In this document: positions 24,337-33,147 of the stretch, piece by piece
How the letters are laid out: every line of letters begins with the position of its first letter
How positions within the stretch are numbered: position 1 is the stretch's first letter
Source: Gemmatimonadota bacterium
Lineage (GTDB): Bacteria > Gemmatimonadota > Gemmatimonadetes > Longimicrobiales > Gaopeijiaceae
Direction of reading: 5' to 3'
NCBI GenBank assembly: GCA_007125125.1
Contig: SLDT01000244.1
Location: forward strand, 1 to 37,806
Length of the DNA stretch: 37,806 bases
Program-made: the position numbers and the translations under genes
Notes under the pieces: generated by a model
Seen by the model: the letters and a program-made list of their open reading frames with translations, nothing else
Told to the model about the DNA's origin: nothing
Databases searched by the model: none

Positions 24337-26715
24337 ATGAACCCGCTCGTGCTCGATCTCGCCGACCTCACGATCGATGATCTTCCGAAAGTCGGCGGCA
24401 AGAATGCCTCGCTCGGCGAAATGATCGGTCGCCTCGGGAATGCGGGCGTCTCCGTTCCCGGGGGCTTCGCGACCACCGCCGACGCCTTTCGCACCCTCCT
24501 GGCCTCGACCGGCCTCGACCGCCGGATCGCCCAGCGCCTCGACACCCTCGATGTCGATGACGTGGGCGAGCTGGCACAGGCGGGAGCCGAGATTCGGGGG
24601 TGGATCCTCGAAGCGCCCTTCCCCCCGGAGCTGGACCGGGCCATCCGCGAGGCCTACCGCGCCCTGGGAGGGGGAGATGAGATCGCGGTGGCGGTGCGAT
24701 CGTCGGCCACGGCCGAGGACCTTCCCGACGCCTCCTTCGCCGGGCAGCAGGAGACCTTCCTGAACGTGCGGGGCGAGGACGAGGTCGTCGAGTCGGTCCA
24801 TCATGTCTTTGCCTCCCTCTTCAACGACCGGGCGATCTCGTACCGAGTGCACCAGGGATTCGCTCACGACCAGGTCCTGATCTCGGCCGGTGTTCAGGAG
24901 ATGGTGCGTGGCGACCTCGGCGCCTCCGGGGTGCTCTTCACCCTCGACACCGAGTCGGGCTTCCCCGAAGTCGTCTTCATCACGGCCGCCTGGGGGCTGG
25001 GCGAGACCGTCGTGCAGGGCGCGGTGAACCCGGACGAGTTCCACGTCCACAAGGACACCCTCCGGGCGGGACGCCCCGCAATCGTGCGCCGGCGCCTCGG
25101 CGAGAAGGGGGTGCGCATGGTCTACGCCGACGCCGGCTCCGGCGAGCGGGTCCGGATCGAGAAGGTGCCGGAGGCCGATCGGCGACGCTTCTGTCTGACC
25201 GACGCGGAAGTCCATGAACTGGCCCGGCAGGCACTCCTCATCGAGGAGCACTACGGCCGCCCCATGGACATCGAGTGGGCCAGGGACGGGGTGACTGGAG
25301 AGATCCGGATTCTCCAGGCCCGCCCCGAGACCGTTCAGTCTCGACCCGGCGGGGCAGTGACCGAGCACTTCCGGCTCGAGTCCCGTGGTCCCGTCCTCGC
25401 CGCGGGGCGCGCCATCGGGCAGCGGATCGGGCAGGGCCCGGCCCGGGTCGTCGCCTCCCCGGCCGACATGGCGCGCGTTCGGGAGGGTGACGTCCTCGTC
25501 ACGGACATGACCGACCCCGACTGGGAACCGATCATGAAGCGGGCTTCGGCCATCGTCACGAACCGGGGCGGCCGCACCTGCCACGCCGCGATCATCGCCC
25601 GGGAGCTCGGCGTGCCCGCCGTCGTCGGATGCGGCAACGCCACGACGGCCATCCCCGACGGGGCCGAGGTCACCGTCTCCTGCGCCGAGGGTGACGAGGG
25701 CCTGATCTTCGAGGGCCTCCTCCCCTTCGAGCAGACCGAGACGAAGGTAGGCACGCTCCCTCCCCTCCCCCTGAAGGTCATGATGAATGTCGGCAACCCC
25801 GAGCAGGCCTTCACCTTCGCATCGCTCCCGCACGAGGGGGTCGGCCTGGCCCGCCTCGAGTTCCTCATCGAGCGTGAGATCGGCATTCACCCCCAGGCCC
25901 TCCTCGAGCTCGAGACCCTCGACCCGGACCTCCAGCGCGAGATCCTTGAGCGGAGCGCGGGATACCCCTCGCCCGAGGCCTTCTACGTCGAGCGCCTGAA
26001 GGAAGGCATCGCCACCCTGGCCGCCGCCTTCGCCCCGCACCCCGTCATCGTCCGCCTCTCCGACTTCAAGTCGAACGAGTACGCGAACCTCGTCGGGGGC
26101 TCCCGTTACGAGCCCCACGAGGAGAACCCCATGATCGGGTTCCGGGGCGCGAGCCGCTACGTCGACCCCGCCTTCCGCCCCGCCTTCGACCTCGAGTGCC
26201 GAGCCGTGCGTCGCGTGCGCGAGGAGATGGGGTTTCGCAACGTCTGGGTCATGGTCCCCTTCGTGCGCACCCTCGGCGAGGCCCGTGACGTCGTCCGCAT
26301 CCTCGCCGAGAACGGCCTCGAGCGGGGCCACGACGAGCTTCGCGTCATCATGATGTGCGAGGTCCCCTCGAATGCCCTCCTCGCCGACCGCTTCCTCGAG
26401 CACTTCGACGGGTTCTCGATCGGCTCGAACGACCTGACCCAGCTCACCCTCGGCCTCGACCGCGACTCCGGTACGATCGCGCACCTCTTCGATGAGCGGG
26501 ACCCCGCCGTGAAGGCACTCCTCTCGATGGCGATCCGCGCCTGTCGCGACCGCGGCAAGTACATCGGGATCTGCGGGCAGGGCCCCTCCGACCACCCCGA
26601 CCTCGCCGCATGGCTCATGGCCGAAGGGATCGGCTCCCTCTCGCTCAATCCCGACACCGTGGTCGAGACCTGGCTGAGCCTCGCCGGGACGCCCTCCACG
26701 ACGGGCACGGCCTGA
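24337..26715 (+). CDS. ppsA: Phosphoenolpyruvate synthase
   Basis: A 792-residue enzyme, the same length as E. coli PpsA, converting pyruvate, ATP and water to phosphoenolpyruvate, AMP and phosphate. The N-terminal ATP-grasp domain has [11 protein letters not shown] and [20 protein letters not shown]. The swivelling domain has the phosphorylated His in [17 protein letters not shown], with the regulatory Thr next to it targeted by PpsR. The C-terminal TIM barrel has the [12 protein letters not shown] segment, [16 protein letters not shown], and the catalytic Cys in GICGQGPSD. The ATG at 24337 has GGAG 8 bases upstream; an in-frame ATG at 24289 overlaps ppsR and is unlikely. It provides gluconeogenic PEP from pyruvate, fitting the acetate/pyruvate operon next to it. 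Confidence 0.96.
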   Translation: MNPLVLDLADLTIDDLPKVGGKNASLGEMIGRLGNAGVSVPGGFATTADAFRTLLASTGLDRRIAQRLDTLDVDDVGELAQAGAEIRGWILEAPFPPELDRAIREAYRALGGGDEIAVAVRSSATAEDLPDASFAGQQETFLNVRGEDEVVESVHHVFASLFNDRAISYRVHQGFAHDQVLISAGVQEMVRGDLGASGVLFTLDTESGFPEVVFITAAWGLGETVVQGAVNPDEFHVHKDTLRAGRPAIVRRRLGEKGVRMVYADAGSGERVRIEKVPEADRRRFCLTDAEVHELARQALLIEEHYGRPMDIEWARDGVTGEIRILQARPETVQSRPGGAVTEHFRLESRGPVLAAGRAIGQRIGQGPARVVASPADMARVREGDVLVTDMTDPDWEPIMKRASAIVTNRGGRTCHAAIIARELGVPAVVGCGNATTAIPDGAEVTVSCAEGDEGLIFEGLLPFEQTETKVGTLPPLPLKVMMNVGNPEQAFTFASLPHEGVGLARLEFLIEREIGIHPQALLELETLDPDLQREILERSAGYPSPEAFYVERLKEGIATLAAAFAPHPVIVRLSDFKSNEYANLVGGSRYEPHEENPMIGFRGASRYVDPAFRPAFDLECRAVRRVREEMGFRNVWVMVPFVRTLGEARDVVRILAENGLERGHDELRVIMMCEVPSNALLADRFLEHFDGFSIGSNDLTQLTLGLDRDSGTIAHLFDERDPAVKALLSMAIRACRDRGKYIGICGQGPSDHPDLAAWLMAEGIGSLSLNPDTVVETWLSLAGTPSTTGTA

Positions 26716-26844
26716 GCGGGCGTCCCTCGCCGGTCGTGCCTATGGTGACGTCAACGGGTTCCTCCTCGATGCGCGGCGGTTGCGGTTGATCGCCTTCGAG
26801 TGACACGAAGTTGGAGGCTCGTGCCCCTCGCCCCTTGAGCGTGT
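26716..26844. other. Convergent gap after ppsA
   Basis: A 129-bp gap between the convergent stops of ppsA and the D-aminoacylase gene. CTTCG...CGAAG near 26792-26810 can form a weak 5-bp stem. No strong terminator or RNA gene was recognised. Confidence 0.35.
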
Positions 26845-28470
26845 TCACCGAGTGCGTTCCCCCGTTCGGGCCTCCGCGACCACCTCGCCACCCACCGCCC
26901 GCTCCGGGCCGTGGCGGCTCAGCACGCGCCCGGCCAGGGCGTTCGTGAACTCCCCGTCCCGGATCGCCGGTACCCCGTTCACCAGAACATGGACCATCCC
27001 CTCCGAGAGCTGGTGGGGGTCCATGTAGGTGGCGGGGTCGTTGACCCTCGCCAGATCGAACACGACGATGTCGGCGAAGGCGCCCTCCTCGAGCACCCCG
27101 CGCCCCTCGCTCCCGATCGCCTCGGCCCCGACCGCCGACATGCTGCGGATCGCGAAGGGCAGGTCGATCACCCGGTCCTCGAGCACATACTTGCGGAGCT
27201 TGCGGGCGTAGGAGCCGTAGCCCCGCGGGTGCGGCATTCCACGTCCGAACTCGGGCAGGAACCCGTCGGTCGAGGTGGCCATCCAGGGCTGCCGCATAAG
27301 GCGGTGGATGTCGTCATCGTGCATGTTGTGCGAGACCACCCCGGTCGCGCCGCCGGTCAGCACGATGCGGATCGCGGCATCGACTGGGTCGAGCCCATGG
27401 TCCCCGGCGTGGTCGGCCAGGGTGCGGCCCATGTAGTCCCCGCCGGTGAACTGCAGCCGGTCGGCGCCCCCCCGCCGGGCCAGGTTGTCGGCCACCTCGG
27501 GGCGGATCCGCGCGGCCATGGCCGGGTCCCGGAGGCGCCCGCGAAGCCCTCCTCCCTCCTGGGCCCAGGCCGGGAAGAGCGCCGCGACCAGCGAGGTCTG
27601 GGAAGCGGCATAGGGGTACTGGTCGGCCCAGATCGAGAGGCCCTCGGCCCGCGCCGCCTCGATCCGGGCGACGATCTCCTCGGAGTGGCCCCAGACGTTC
27701 GGCCCGAGCGCCTTGATGTGGCTCACGATTCCGGTCACCCCGGTGGCGCGGGAGATGTCGATGATCTCCTGGACGGCGTTCACCACGCCCACGGTGTAGT
27801 CGGACTCGTCGCGGATGTGGCTCGAGTGCACCCCTCCGTACTCGGCCACCACCTCGGCGAGCGCGATGACCTCGTCCGTCTCGGCGTAGCTGCTCGGGGT
27901 GTAGAAGAGCCCGGTGGAGAGCCCGAAGGCCCCGGCCTCCATCCCGGCGCGGATCGTGGCCCGCATCTCCTCGAGCTCCTCGGCCGTCGGGGGCCGGTCG
28001 TGGCTCCCGCCCATGGCCGCGACCCGGGCCGTGTTGTGCCCCACGAGCTGCGCCACGTTCACCCCCAGCCCGTGCTCCAGGAGCTGCTCGCGCTGGCGCA
28101 CCAGGTCGGGGCTCCGTCCATCGGCGTTGATGACCACGGTGGTGAGGCCCTGGGCGAGGAGGGCATGCGCCACACTCCGCTCCTCGGAGACCAGGCCGCC
28201 ATCGGCGTGGGAGTGGAGGTCGATGAAGCCGGGAGCCAGGTGGAGCCCCTCGGCCTCGAGGAGATGCGTGGCCCGAGCCCGGGAGAGGTTGCCGATCGCC
28301 GCGATCCGGTCGCCGCGCACCCCCACGTCGGCCCGGTACGGCTCCCCTCCCGTGCCATCGACCACCGTGCCCCCCCGGATGATCAGGTCATACGGTTCGT
28401 CGGCACACCCCGCGGCGAAGCCGAGGAAGAGGAGGCAGAGAACGCGGGGGAGGCGAAGGGTCCGGCGCAT
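26845..28470 (-). CDS. D-aminoacylase / N-acyl-D-amino-acid deacylase lipoprotein
   Basis: A 541-residue amidohydrolase with a lipoprotein signal (FLGFAAGC, Cys22). The small beta domain begins YDLIIRGGTVVDGTGGEPYRADVGV, and the metal-binding barrel begins GFIDLHSHAD (H86, H88). The central part has GHNTARVAAMGG and GLSTGLFYTPSSYAETDE, both characteristic of the D-aminoacylase/dihydroorotase-like branch; SSHIRDES and GIVSHIKALGP carry further metal or substrate residues. It hydrolyses N-acyl-D-amino acids, or related amides, probably in the periplasm. Its ATG shares one base with the upstream serine-hydrolase stop (TGATG), so the two are coupled. Exact substrate is inference. Confidence 0.88.
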   Translation of the reverse strand: MRRTLRLPRVLCLLFLGFAAGCADEPYDLIIRGGTVVDGTGGEPYRADVGVRGDRIAAIGNLSRARATHLLEAEGLHLAPGFIDLHSHADGGLVSEERSVAHALLAQGLTTVVINADGRSPDLVRQREQLLEHGLGVNVAQLVGHNTARVAAMGGSHDRPPTAEELEEMRATIRAGMEAGAFGLSTGLFYTPSSYAETDEVIALAEVVAEYGGVHSSHIRDESDYTVGVVNAVQEIIDISRATGVTGIVSHIKALGPNVWGHSEEIVARIEAARAEGLSIWADQYPYAASQTSLVAALFPAWAQEGGGLRGRLRDPAMAARIRPEVADNLARRGGADRLQFTGGDYMGRTLADHAGDHGLDPVDAAIRIVLTGGATGVVSHNMHDDDIHRLMRQPWMATSTDGFLPEFGRGMPHPRGYGSYARKLRKYVLEDRVIDLPFAIRSMSAVGAEAIGSEGRGVLEEGAFADIVVFDLARVNDPATYMDPHQLSEGMVHVLVNGVPAIRDGEFTNALAGRVLSRHGPERAVGGEVVAEARTGERTR

Positions 28471-29633
28471 CAGTGGCTGATCGCCCGCTCGATCAGCTCC
28501 CGGAACTCCGACGACGGGTTATCCCCTCCGGGATGCTGGGTGAAGACGATCCCGATCAGCTCCCGGTCGGGATCGGCCCAGGCGAAGGTGCCGTCCGAGC
28601 CCCCATGGTCAAAGCTCCCGTTCGACCGGATCATCCAGCCGTACCCGTAGTTCCCCGTGGCTGACTGCACCGAGAGGCCGAGGGCCACCGATTCCTCGGA
28701 GAGTAGTCGCACCTTGCCGTAGCTCCCCCCGTTCAGCCACATCTGCATGAAGGCGGCATAGTCCCAGGCGGTCGAGATCATTCCGCCCGATGCGCGAACG
28801 ATCGGAAAGGAGGGAGGGTCGCCGGGCGACCAGCCGCGGCGCCCCTCGGCGCCGCGATACACGACCGCCATGCGGCCATTGTCGGTCGTTGACTCGAAGT
28901 TGCTGGAATCCAGCATGTCCAGAGGCTCGTAAATCCGCTCGCGAAGGACCTCCTCCAGGTTCTGTCCGGTCACTGCTTCGATCACCCCGCCCAGGATGTT
29001 GAACCCGGCATTGCTGTAGCCATAGGCGGTCCCGGGCCGGCTGGCCAGCTCGACCGACTCGGCGAAGCGCTCCGACTCGCGCACGAGATTCGACTCGGCG
29101 TTCGCCCCCGGGAGAAAGATCGGGCCCCTCGGCATCCCGCTGCTGTTCGACATGAGCTGGGCCACCGTAATCTCGTCGAATCCCTCCCGCTCGAAGGCCG
29201 GGAGGTACCGATGGACGGGGTCGTCGAGCGAGAGGGCTCCCTCCTCGGCCAGGATCAGGGCGGCGGTCGTGATCACGGCCTTCGTGTTCGAGGCCATCCG
29301 GATAAGGGAGTTCGGCTCCATCGCGAGCTGGCTCTCGTAGTCCCGCCACCCGAGGGCCTCGTGCAGCACGACCTGCCCGCGGCGCGCCACCAGAAGCACG
29401 ACGCTGCGAAGCCTGCCGTCTTCGACCCGCTCGCGGTAGAGATCCACCGCCGCCTCAAGCATCTCCCGGTCGAACCCTGCACTCTCGGGCGCCGCCTGGG
29501 CGAGTGTCGGGGTCCCGGACGCACAACCGGACACTCCCAGGGCGAGCGCAAGAACGAGGATCGCGGGGATCCCGAAGCGTGCGGCCAGGGTTCGCGCGGC
29601 CATTTCGATGGGGCGGGAATTCGAGGTGCTCAT
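28470..29633 (-). CDS. Beta-lactamase-family serine hydrolase lipoprotein
   Basis: A 387-residue class C-type serine hydrolase. A hydrophobic segment ends at the lipobox GVSGC (Cys37). Catalytic motifs: SNTK (Ser115, Lys118) in RMASNTKAV, YSN (206-208) in YGYSNAGFN, and FDHGGSDG near the end in place of KTG. These fit the esterase/D-peptidase part of the family, not a resistance enzyme. The downstream D-aminoacylase overlaps its stop by one base. Both are exported lipoproteins, so they may act in sequence on D-amino-acid or peptidoglycan-like amides; this is inference. The 150-bp leader upstream separates it from arginase, and no clear promoter was identified. Confidence 0.88.
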   Translation of the reverse strand: MSTSNSRPIEMAARTLAARFGIPAILVLALALGVSGCASGTPTLAQAAPESAGFDREMLEAAVDLYRERVEDGRLRSVVLLVARRGQVVLHEALGWRDYESQLAMEPNSLIRMASNTKAVITTAALILAEEGALSLDDPVHRYLPAFEREGFDEITVAQLMSNSSGMPRGPIFLPGANAESNLVRESERFAESVELASRPGTAYGYSNAGFNILGGVIEAVTGQNLEEVLRERIYEPLDMLDSSNFESTTDNGRMAVVYRGAEGRRGWSPGDPPSFPIVRASGGMISTAWDYAAFMQMWLNGGSYGKVRLLSEESVALGLSVQSATGNYGYGWMIRSNGSFDHGGSDGTFAWADPDRELIGIVFTQHPGGDNPSSEFRELIERAISH

Positions 29634-29783
29634 GGTCGGTGCGACGGGCTGAGAGAAAATGAGGCGAGCCTGCCGAAGCCCCTCGGGTGAGGCGTCACGG
29701 GCCGGGAGCAGAGCAAGGTGGGGAACGCATCCGACGAGGGCAAGACCTCTTCGCCGGCGCCGCTCCGCTTCCCGGGCAGCCTC

Positions 29784-30719
29784 CTACAGGATCCGCTTCC
29801 CGAGCGCGCTTTCGATGAGTCCCACCCCGAGCTGCGCGGTACGGTTGCCGAGGTCGAGCACCGGGTTCAGCTCGACGAGCTCGAACCCGACGAGCGCACC
29901 CGTGCGCGCCACACTCTCGCAGATCAGGTGCGCCTCCCGGTAGCTCAGCCCCCCCATGACCGGTGTCCCCACCCCCGGCGCGACATTCGGATCGACGCTG
30001 TCCAGGTCGAATGACACATGGAAACCCGCCGTGCCCGCCATCGCCCGCTCGATCGCCTCCTCCACGCAGACCGCGAGCCCGCGCTCGTCGATCTCGCTCA
30101 TCGTGAAGACCCGGATCCCCGTCTCCCGCACCGCCTCCCGCTCCCGCGGATCGACCTCGCGCGCCCCGAGCACACTCACATTCGCCGGGTTCACCGCGGG
30201 CACCTCCTGCCCGATCCGAAGCAGCGACTCCGGACCCCGCCCCGTCAGCACCGACAGGCTCATCCCATGGATGTTCCCGCTCGGCGTGATCGCGGGCGTG
30301 TTCATGTCCGTGTGGGCATCGACCCAGATCAGCCCGATCGACCCGCCCTCCGAGCGCACCTGATCGGCGATCCCCGCCACCGTCCCGATCGAAAGCGAGT
30401 GGTCACCCCCGAGCACCAGGGGGAAGGCACCCCGGGCCACCTCGGCCCGCACGCGCCCCGCCGCCACCGTGCACACCTCCCGGATCTCCTGCAGGTACCG
30501 GGCAGAAGGGTCCCCGGGCACCGCCATCTCCGGCGCCCCCGCGTTCACCGTCCCGGCCTCCGTCACCCGGTACCCGAGCGCCTCGACCGCGTCGACGACC
30601 CCCGCGATCCGAAGCGCCGAGGGTCCCATGTCGACCCCACGTCGTCCCGCCCCGAGGTCGATGCTCACCGAGAGGAGCGCGACCTCGCCCCGCTCCCCCG
30701 GCCGCCCCGCCCCGCTCAC
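29784..30719 (-). CDS. rocF: Arginase
   Basis: A 311-residue ureohydrolase that splits arginine to ornithine and urea. The three manganese-ligand motifs are intact: GGDHSLSIG, WVDAHTDMNTP with GNIHGM, and SFDLDSVDPNVAPG. ITPSGNIHGM and the length favour arginase over agmatinase. The start is GTG at 30719, within GTGA overlapping the stop of the DUF1707 gene. It is the last gene of a four-gene overlapping operon that opens with an M20 peptidase, so it likely acts on arginine released in the same pathway. Confidence 0.93.
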   Translation of the reverse strand: MSGAGRPGERGEVALLSVSIDLGAGRRGVDMGPSALRIAGVVDAVEALGYRVTEAGTVNAGAPEMAVPGDPSARYLQEIREVCTVAAGRVRAEVARGAFPLVLGGDHSLSIGTVAGIADQVRSEGGSIGLIWVDAHTDMNTPAITPSGNIHGMSLSVLTGRGPESLLRIGQEVPAVNPANVSVLGAREVDPREREAVRETGIRVFTMSEIDERGLAVCVEEAIERAMAGTAGFHVSFDLDSVDPNVAPGVGTPVMGGLSYREAHLICESVARTGALVGFELVELNPVLDLGNRTAQLGVGLIESALGKRIL

Positions 30720-31477
30720 CGGCCCTCCCGGCCGCCCGAGTCGAGCCGGCGCCCCCGCTCTTCCCGGAGGCGCTGCCGCGCCTGCCTCGCGTTCTCACCC
30801 GCGTGCCGTCTGCTCACGTCGACCCCTCCCATGATTGCCATCCCCGTGATCCGGATGCTCGGCGCCTCGGAGGGCACCTCCCCCGCGAGCCCGAGCTGTT
30901 CGTCGAAGCCGCCCAGGAAGGCGAACCCTCCCACATCGACATGCACCCCCGGGGGCACGATGATGTCGACCCCGCCCATGAGCGCCACGACATGGACCTC
31001 GATGAGGTCGGTCCCGAAGAGCGCCTCGCGAAAGTCCAGCTCGATCCCCCCCATGCAGGCCACGGCCCGAATCTTCCGCGCCGGGACCCAGGCCCCCTTC
31101 CGGGAGCGCCCCGACCAGACCGCGAGCGACCACTGCGAATCGGCCACCCGCGCGGCGGGCACACGGCCGGTCGCGCTCCCCGGCACCGGCATGACCCCGC
31201 GTGCCTCGCTCTCGCCACCCGCGCCCGTCCCTGCGCGCCCCTTGCCGCCTCCCCTCGAGCCCTCGCCCTGCTCGCCCTCGCCCCCGGACGAGCCCGCCGT
31301 GAGCGCGGGCAGATCGGCGAGGAGCTCCCCGAGCTCGGTCCGGTCCCCTGCCCGATTCGCCGCATCGAGGCGCCGCTCGAACTCGACCATCGTGAGGGCG
31401 TCGCGCGCGAAGTGCTCGCAGAGCTCGTCGATCACCCGCTGCCGCAGCGCGGCCAGGGTCACGGCAGGCCCGCTCAT
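30716..31477 (-). CDS. DUF1707 / LiaF-like C-terminal domain protein
   Basis: A 253-residue protein with no membrane helix. Residues about 8-58 are a DUF1707-type helical module (LRQRVIDELCEHFARDALTMVEFERRLDAA...ELGELLADLP). A Gly/Glu-rich linker leads to a beta-rich domain from about 130 to 220 (AVACMGGIELDFREALF, VVALMGGVDIIVPPGV, GGFAFLGGFDE) typical of the LiaF-like cell-envelope-stress family. The C-terminal tail is Arg-rich. It overlaps both neighbours by 4 bases, between a YtcJ-like amidohydrolase and arginase, an odd place for an envelope-response protein. Function unknown; the family assignments are fairly sure. Confidence 0.75.
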   Translation of the reverse strand: MSGPAVTLAALRQRVIDELCEHFARDALTMVEFERRLDAANRAGDRTELGELLADLPALTAGSSGGEGEQGEGSRGGGKGRAGTGAGGESEARGVMPVPGSATGRVPAARVADSQWSLAVWSGRSRKGAWVPARKIRAVACMGGIELDFREALFGTDLIEVHVVALMGGVDIIVPPGVHVDVGGFAFLGGFDEQLGLAGEVPSEAPSIRITGMAIMGGVDVSRRHAGENARQARQRLREERGRRLDSGGREGR

Positions 31478-33147
31478 CCCACACCCCCGCGCTCGCCCGT
31501 CGGCACCGCCGCGGCCGGGGCCGATGCCGACGCCCAGAGGCAGCTCCCCTCGACAAAGGTCATCTCGACCCGTACCCGCCCGGAGAGCTCCTCGGGCGCC
31601 ACCTCGAAGGGGTCGGCCGAGAGCACCGTCAGGTCACCCCGCATCCCCGGCTCGACCCGTCCCGTCTCCTCGTCCAGGAAGGCGGCCCGCGCCCCGACGG
31701 CGGTGTGCGCGTGGAGCGCTTCTTCCAGGGTGATGGCCTCGGAGGGCACCCAGCGCCCGCCCGTGCGCACCCGGCGGGTGAGCGCCGCCTCGATCGCACC
31801 CACGGGATCGACCGGCGCCACCGTCCAGTCCGACCCGAAGGCGAGCTCCGCACCCGCGTCGAGGAGCGAGCGGAAGGCAAAGGCGCGCCCCGACCGCTCC
31901 GGCCCGAGGAGCGCCTCGCCCCAGCAGCCGTCCTCCACGAGGTGCATCGGCTGCGGCGACAGGATCGCCCCCGTCCGCCCCGCGCGCGCGATCCCCTCCG
32001 GGCTCATGTGCTGCGCATGCTCGTAGCGCGGCCGCAGATCGTGTCCGGGGAGCCGCCGCGCCAGCGCCTCGTAGACATCGAGAAGCCAGTCCCCCGCCCG
32101 ATCCCCGATCGCGTGCACGATCGGCTGGAGCCCCCGCGCCCCCGCATCGAGGATTCCCTCGCGGAGCTCCTGCAGGTCGGTGATCGTCACCCCGCAGTTG
32201 TCGCCCTGCCCCTCGTAGGGCTCGTGCATCCAGGCGGTCGAGGACCCGAGCGAGCCATCCACGAACCCCTTCACGGCCCCCCACCGGAGGAAGGCATCCC
32301 CGCGCCCCTCCTCGCGTACGAACCGGGCGAGCTCCGCGCGCTCCGTGAAGGGGACGGCCGCCGAGACGCGGACCGGGAGGGGACCGTCCTGCCGCATCCG
32401 ACGCAGGATCCTCAGCGACCCCCAGCTCTCCTCGGCCGAGTGGAGCGCGCCCATGTCGTGGAGCTGCGTGACCCCGCGCGAGAGGGCGTGGTGCAACCCG
32501 CGCCGGAGTGCCTCCCACCGCTCCCCGTCGCTCGGCGGGGGCACGATGCGGGAGACCGCCTCCATCGCCCGCTCCCGGAGGATCCCCGTCGGCTCCCCGG
32601 AGGCAGGATCGCGATCGACGAGCCCCCCTTCCGGGTCGGGCCTCCCGCCCCCGATCCCGGCGAGGGCGAGCGCCACCGAACTCGCGACCCCCATGTGCAT
32701 GTCGAGCCGGCTCAGGAAGACGGGGTGTCCGGGTGCGGCCCGGTCGAGCCAGCTCCGGTCGGGGAGCTCGCCCCCGAGGCGCTGGTGGTCCCAGTCGGCC
32801 CCGAGAATCCAGCTCCCGGGAGGTGCGGTGCGGGCATGCTCCGCGATCCTGGCCTCGAATTCTTCGCGCGTCGTGACCTCGCGCAGGTCGACGCGGGCAA
32901 GCTGGAGCCCCCCCGCCTGTAGGTGGACGTGCGCATCCACGAATCCGGGGGCTACGAAGCGGCCCTCGAGGTCGACCACCCGGGTCTCGCGACCGCGCAG
33001 CCCCGCGAGCTCCCCTGGTCCCCCGACTCCGAGAATGCGTCCGTCGCGCAGCGCGACTTCGCTCGGACGCTCCGTGGGCTCCGATGCGCGTCCGGGCCAG
33101 ATGCGGCCCCCGGTGAGGAGGAGTTCGGCGGGCGGGTGCGGGGTCAC
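31474..33147 (-). CDS. YtcJ-like amidohydrolase
   Basis: A 557-residue metal-dependent amidohydrolase (amidohydrolase family 3). The N-terminal beta domain has GGRIWPGR and ALRDGRILGVGG. The metal motif GFVDAHVHLQAGG starts the barrel, followed by LGADWDHQRLGG, GAVKGFVDGSLGSSTAWM (substrate lid), IVHAIGDRAGDWLL, and FGSDWTVAPVDP near the end. No signal peptide, so it is cytoplasmic. Substrates of this family are mostly N-acyl or N-formyl amides and are not readable here. GTG starts the gene in GTGA overlapping the M20 peptidase stop, and its own stop overlaps the DUF1707 start by ATGA. Confidence 0.87.
   Translation of the reverse strand: MTPHPPAELLLTGGRIWPGRASEPTERPSEVALRDGRILGVGGPGELAGLRGRETRVVDLEGRFVAPGFVDAHVHLQAGGLQLARVDLREVTTREEFEARIAEHARTAPPGSWILGADWDHQRLGGELPDRSWLDRAAPGHPVFLSRLDMHMGVASSVALALAGIGGGRPDPEGGLVDRDPASGEPTGILRERAMEAVSRIVPPPSDGERWEALRRGLHHALSRGVTQLHDMGALHSAEESWGSLRILRRMRQDGPLPVRVSAAVPFTERAELARFVREEGRGDAFLRWGAVKGFVDGSLGSSTAWMHEPYEGQGDNCGVTITDLQELREGILDAGARGLQPIVHAIGDRAGDWLLDVYEALARRLPGHDLRPRYEHAQHMSPEGIARAGRTGAILSPQPMHLVEDGCWGEALLGPERSGRAFAFRSLLDAGAELAFGSDWTVAPVDPVGAIEAALTRRVRTGGRWVPSEAITLEEALHAHTAVGARAAFLDEETGRVEPGMRGDLTVLSADPFEVAPEELSGRVRVEMTFVEGSCLWASASAPAAAVPTGERGGVG

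Noticed and set aside
24307-26595. 762-codon open frame antisense to ppsA
   Set aside because: ppsA is unmistakable on the other strand; the antisense frame is Asp/Gly/Glu/Val-rich with no domain, as expected from high GC.
26911-28650. 579-codon open frame antisense to D-aminoacylase
   Set aside because: Composition is a shadow of the amidohydrolase codons; no recognisable family.
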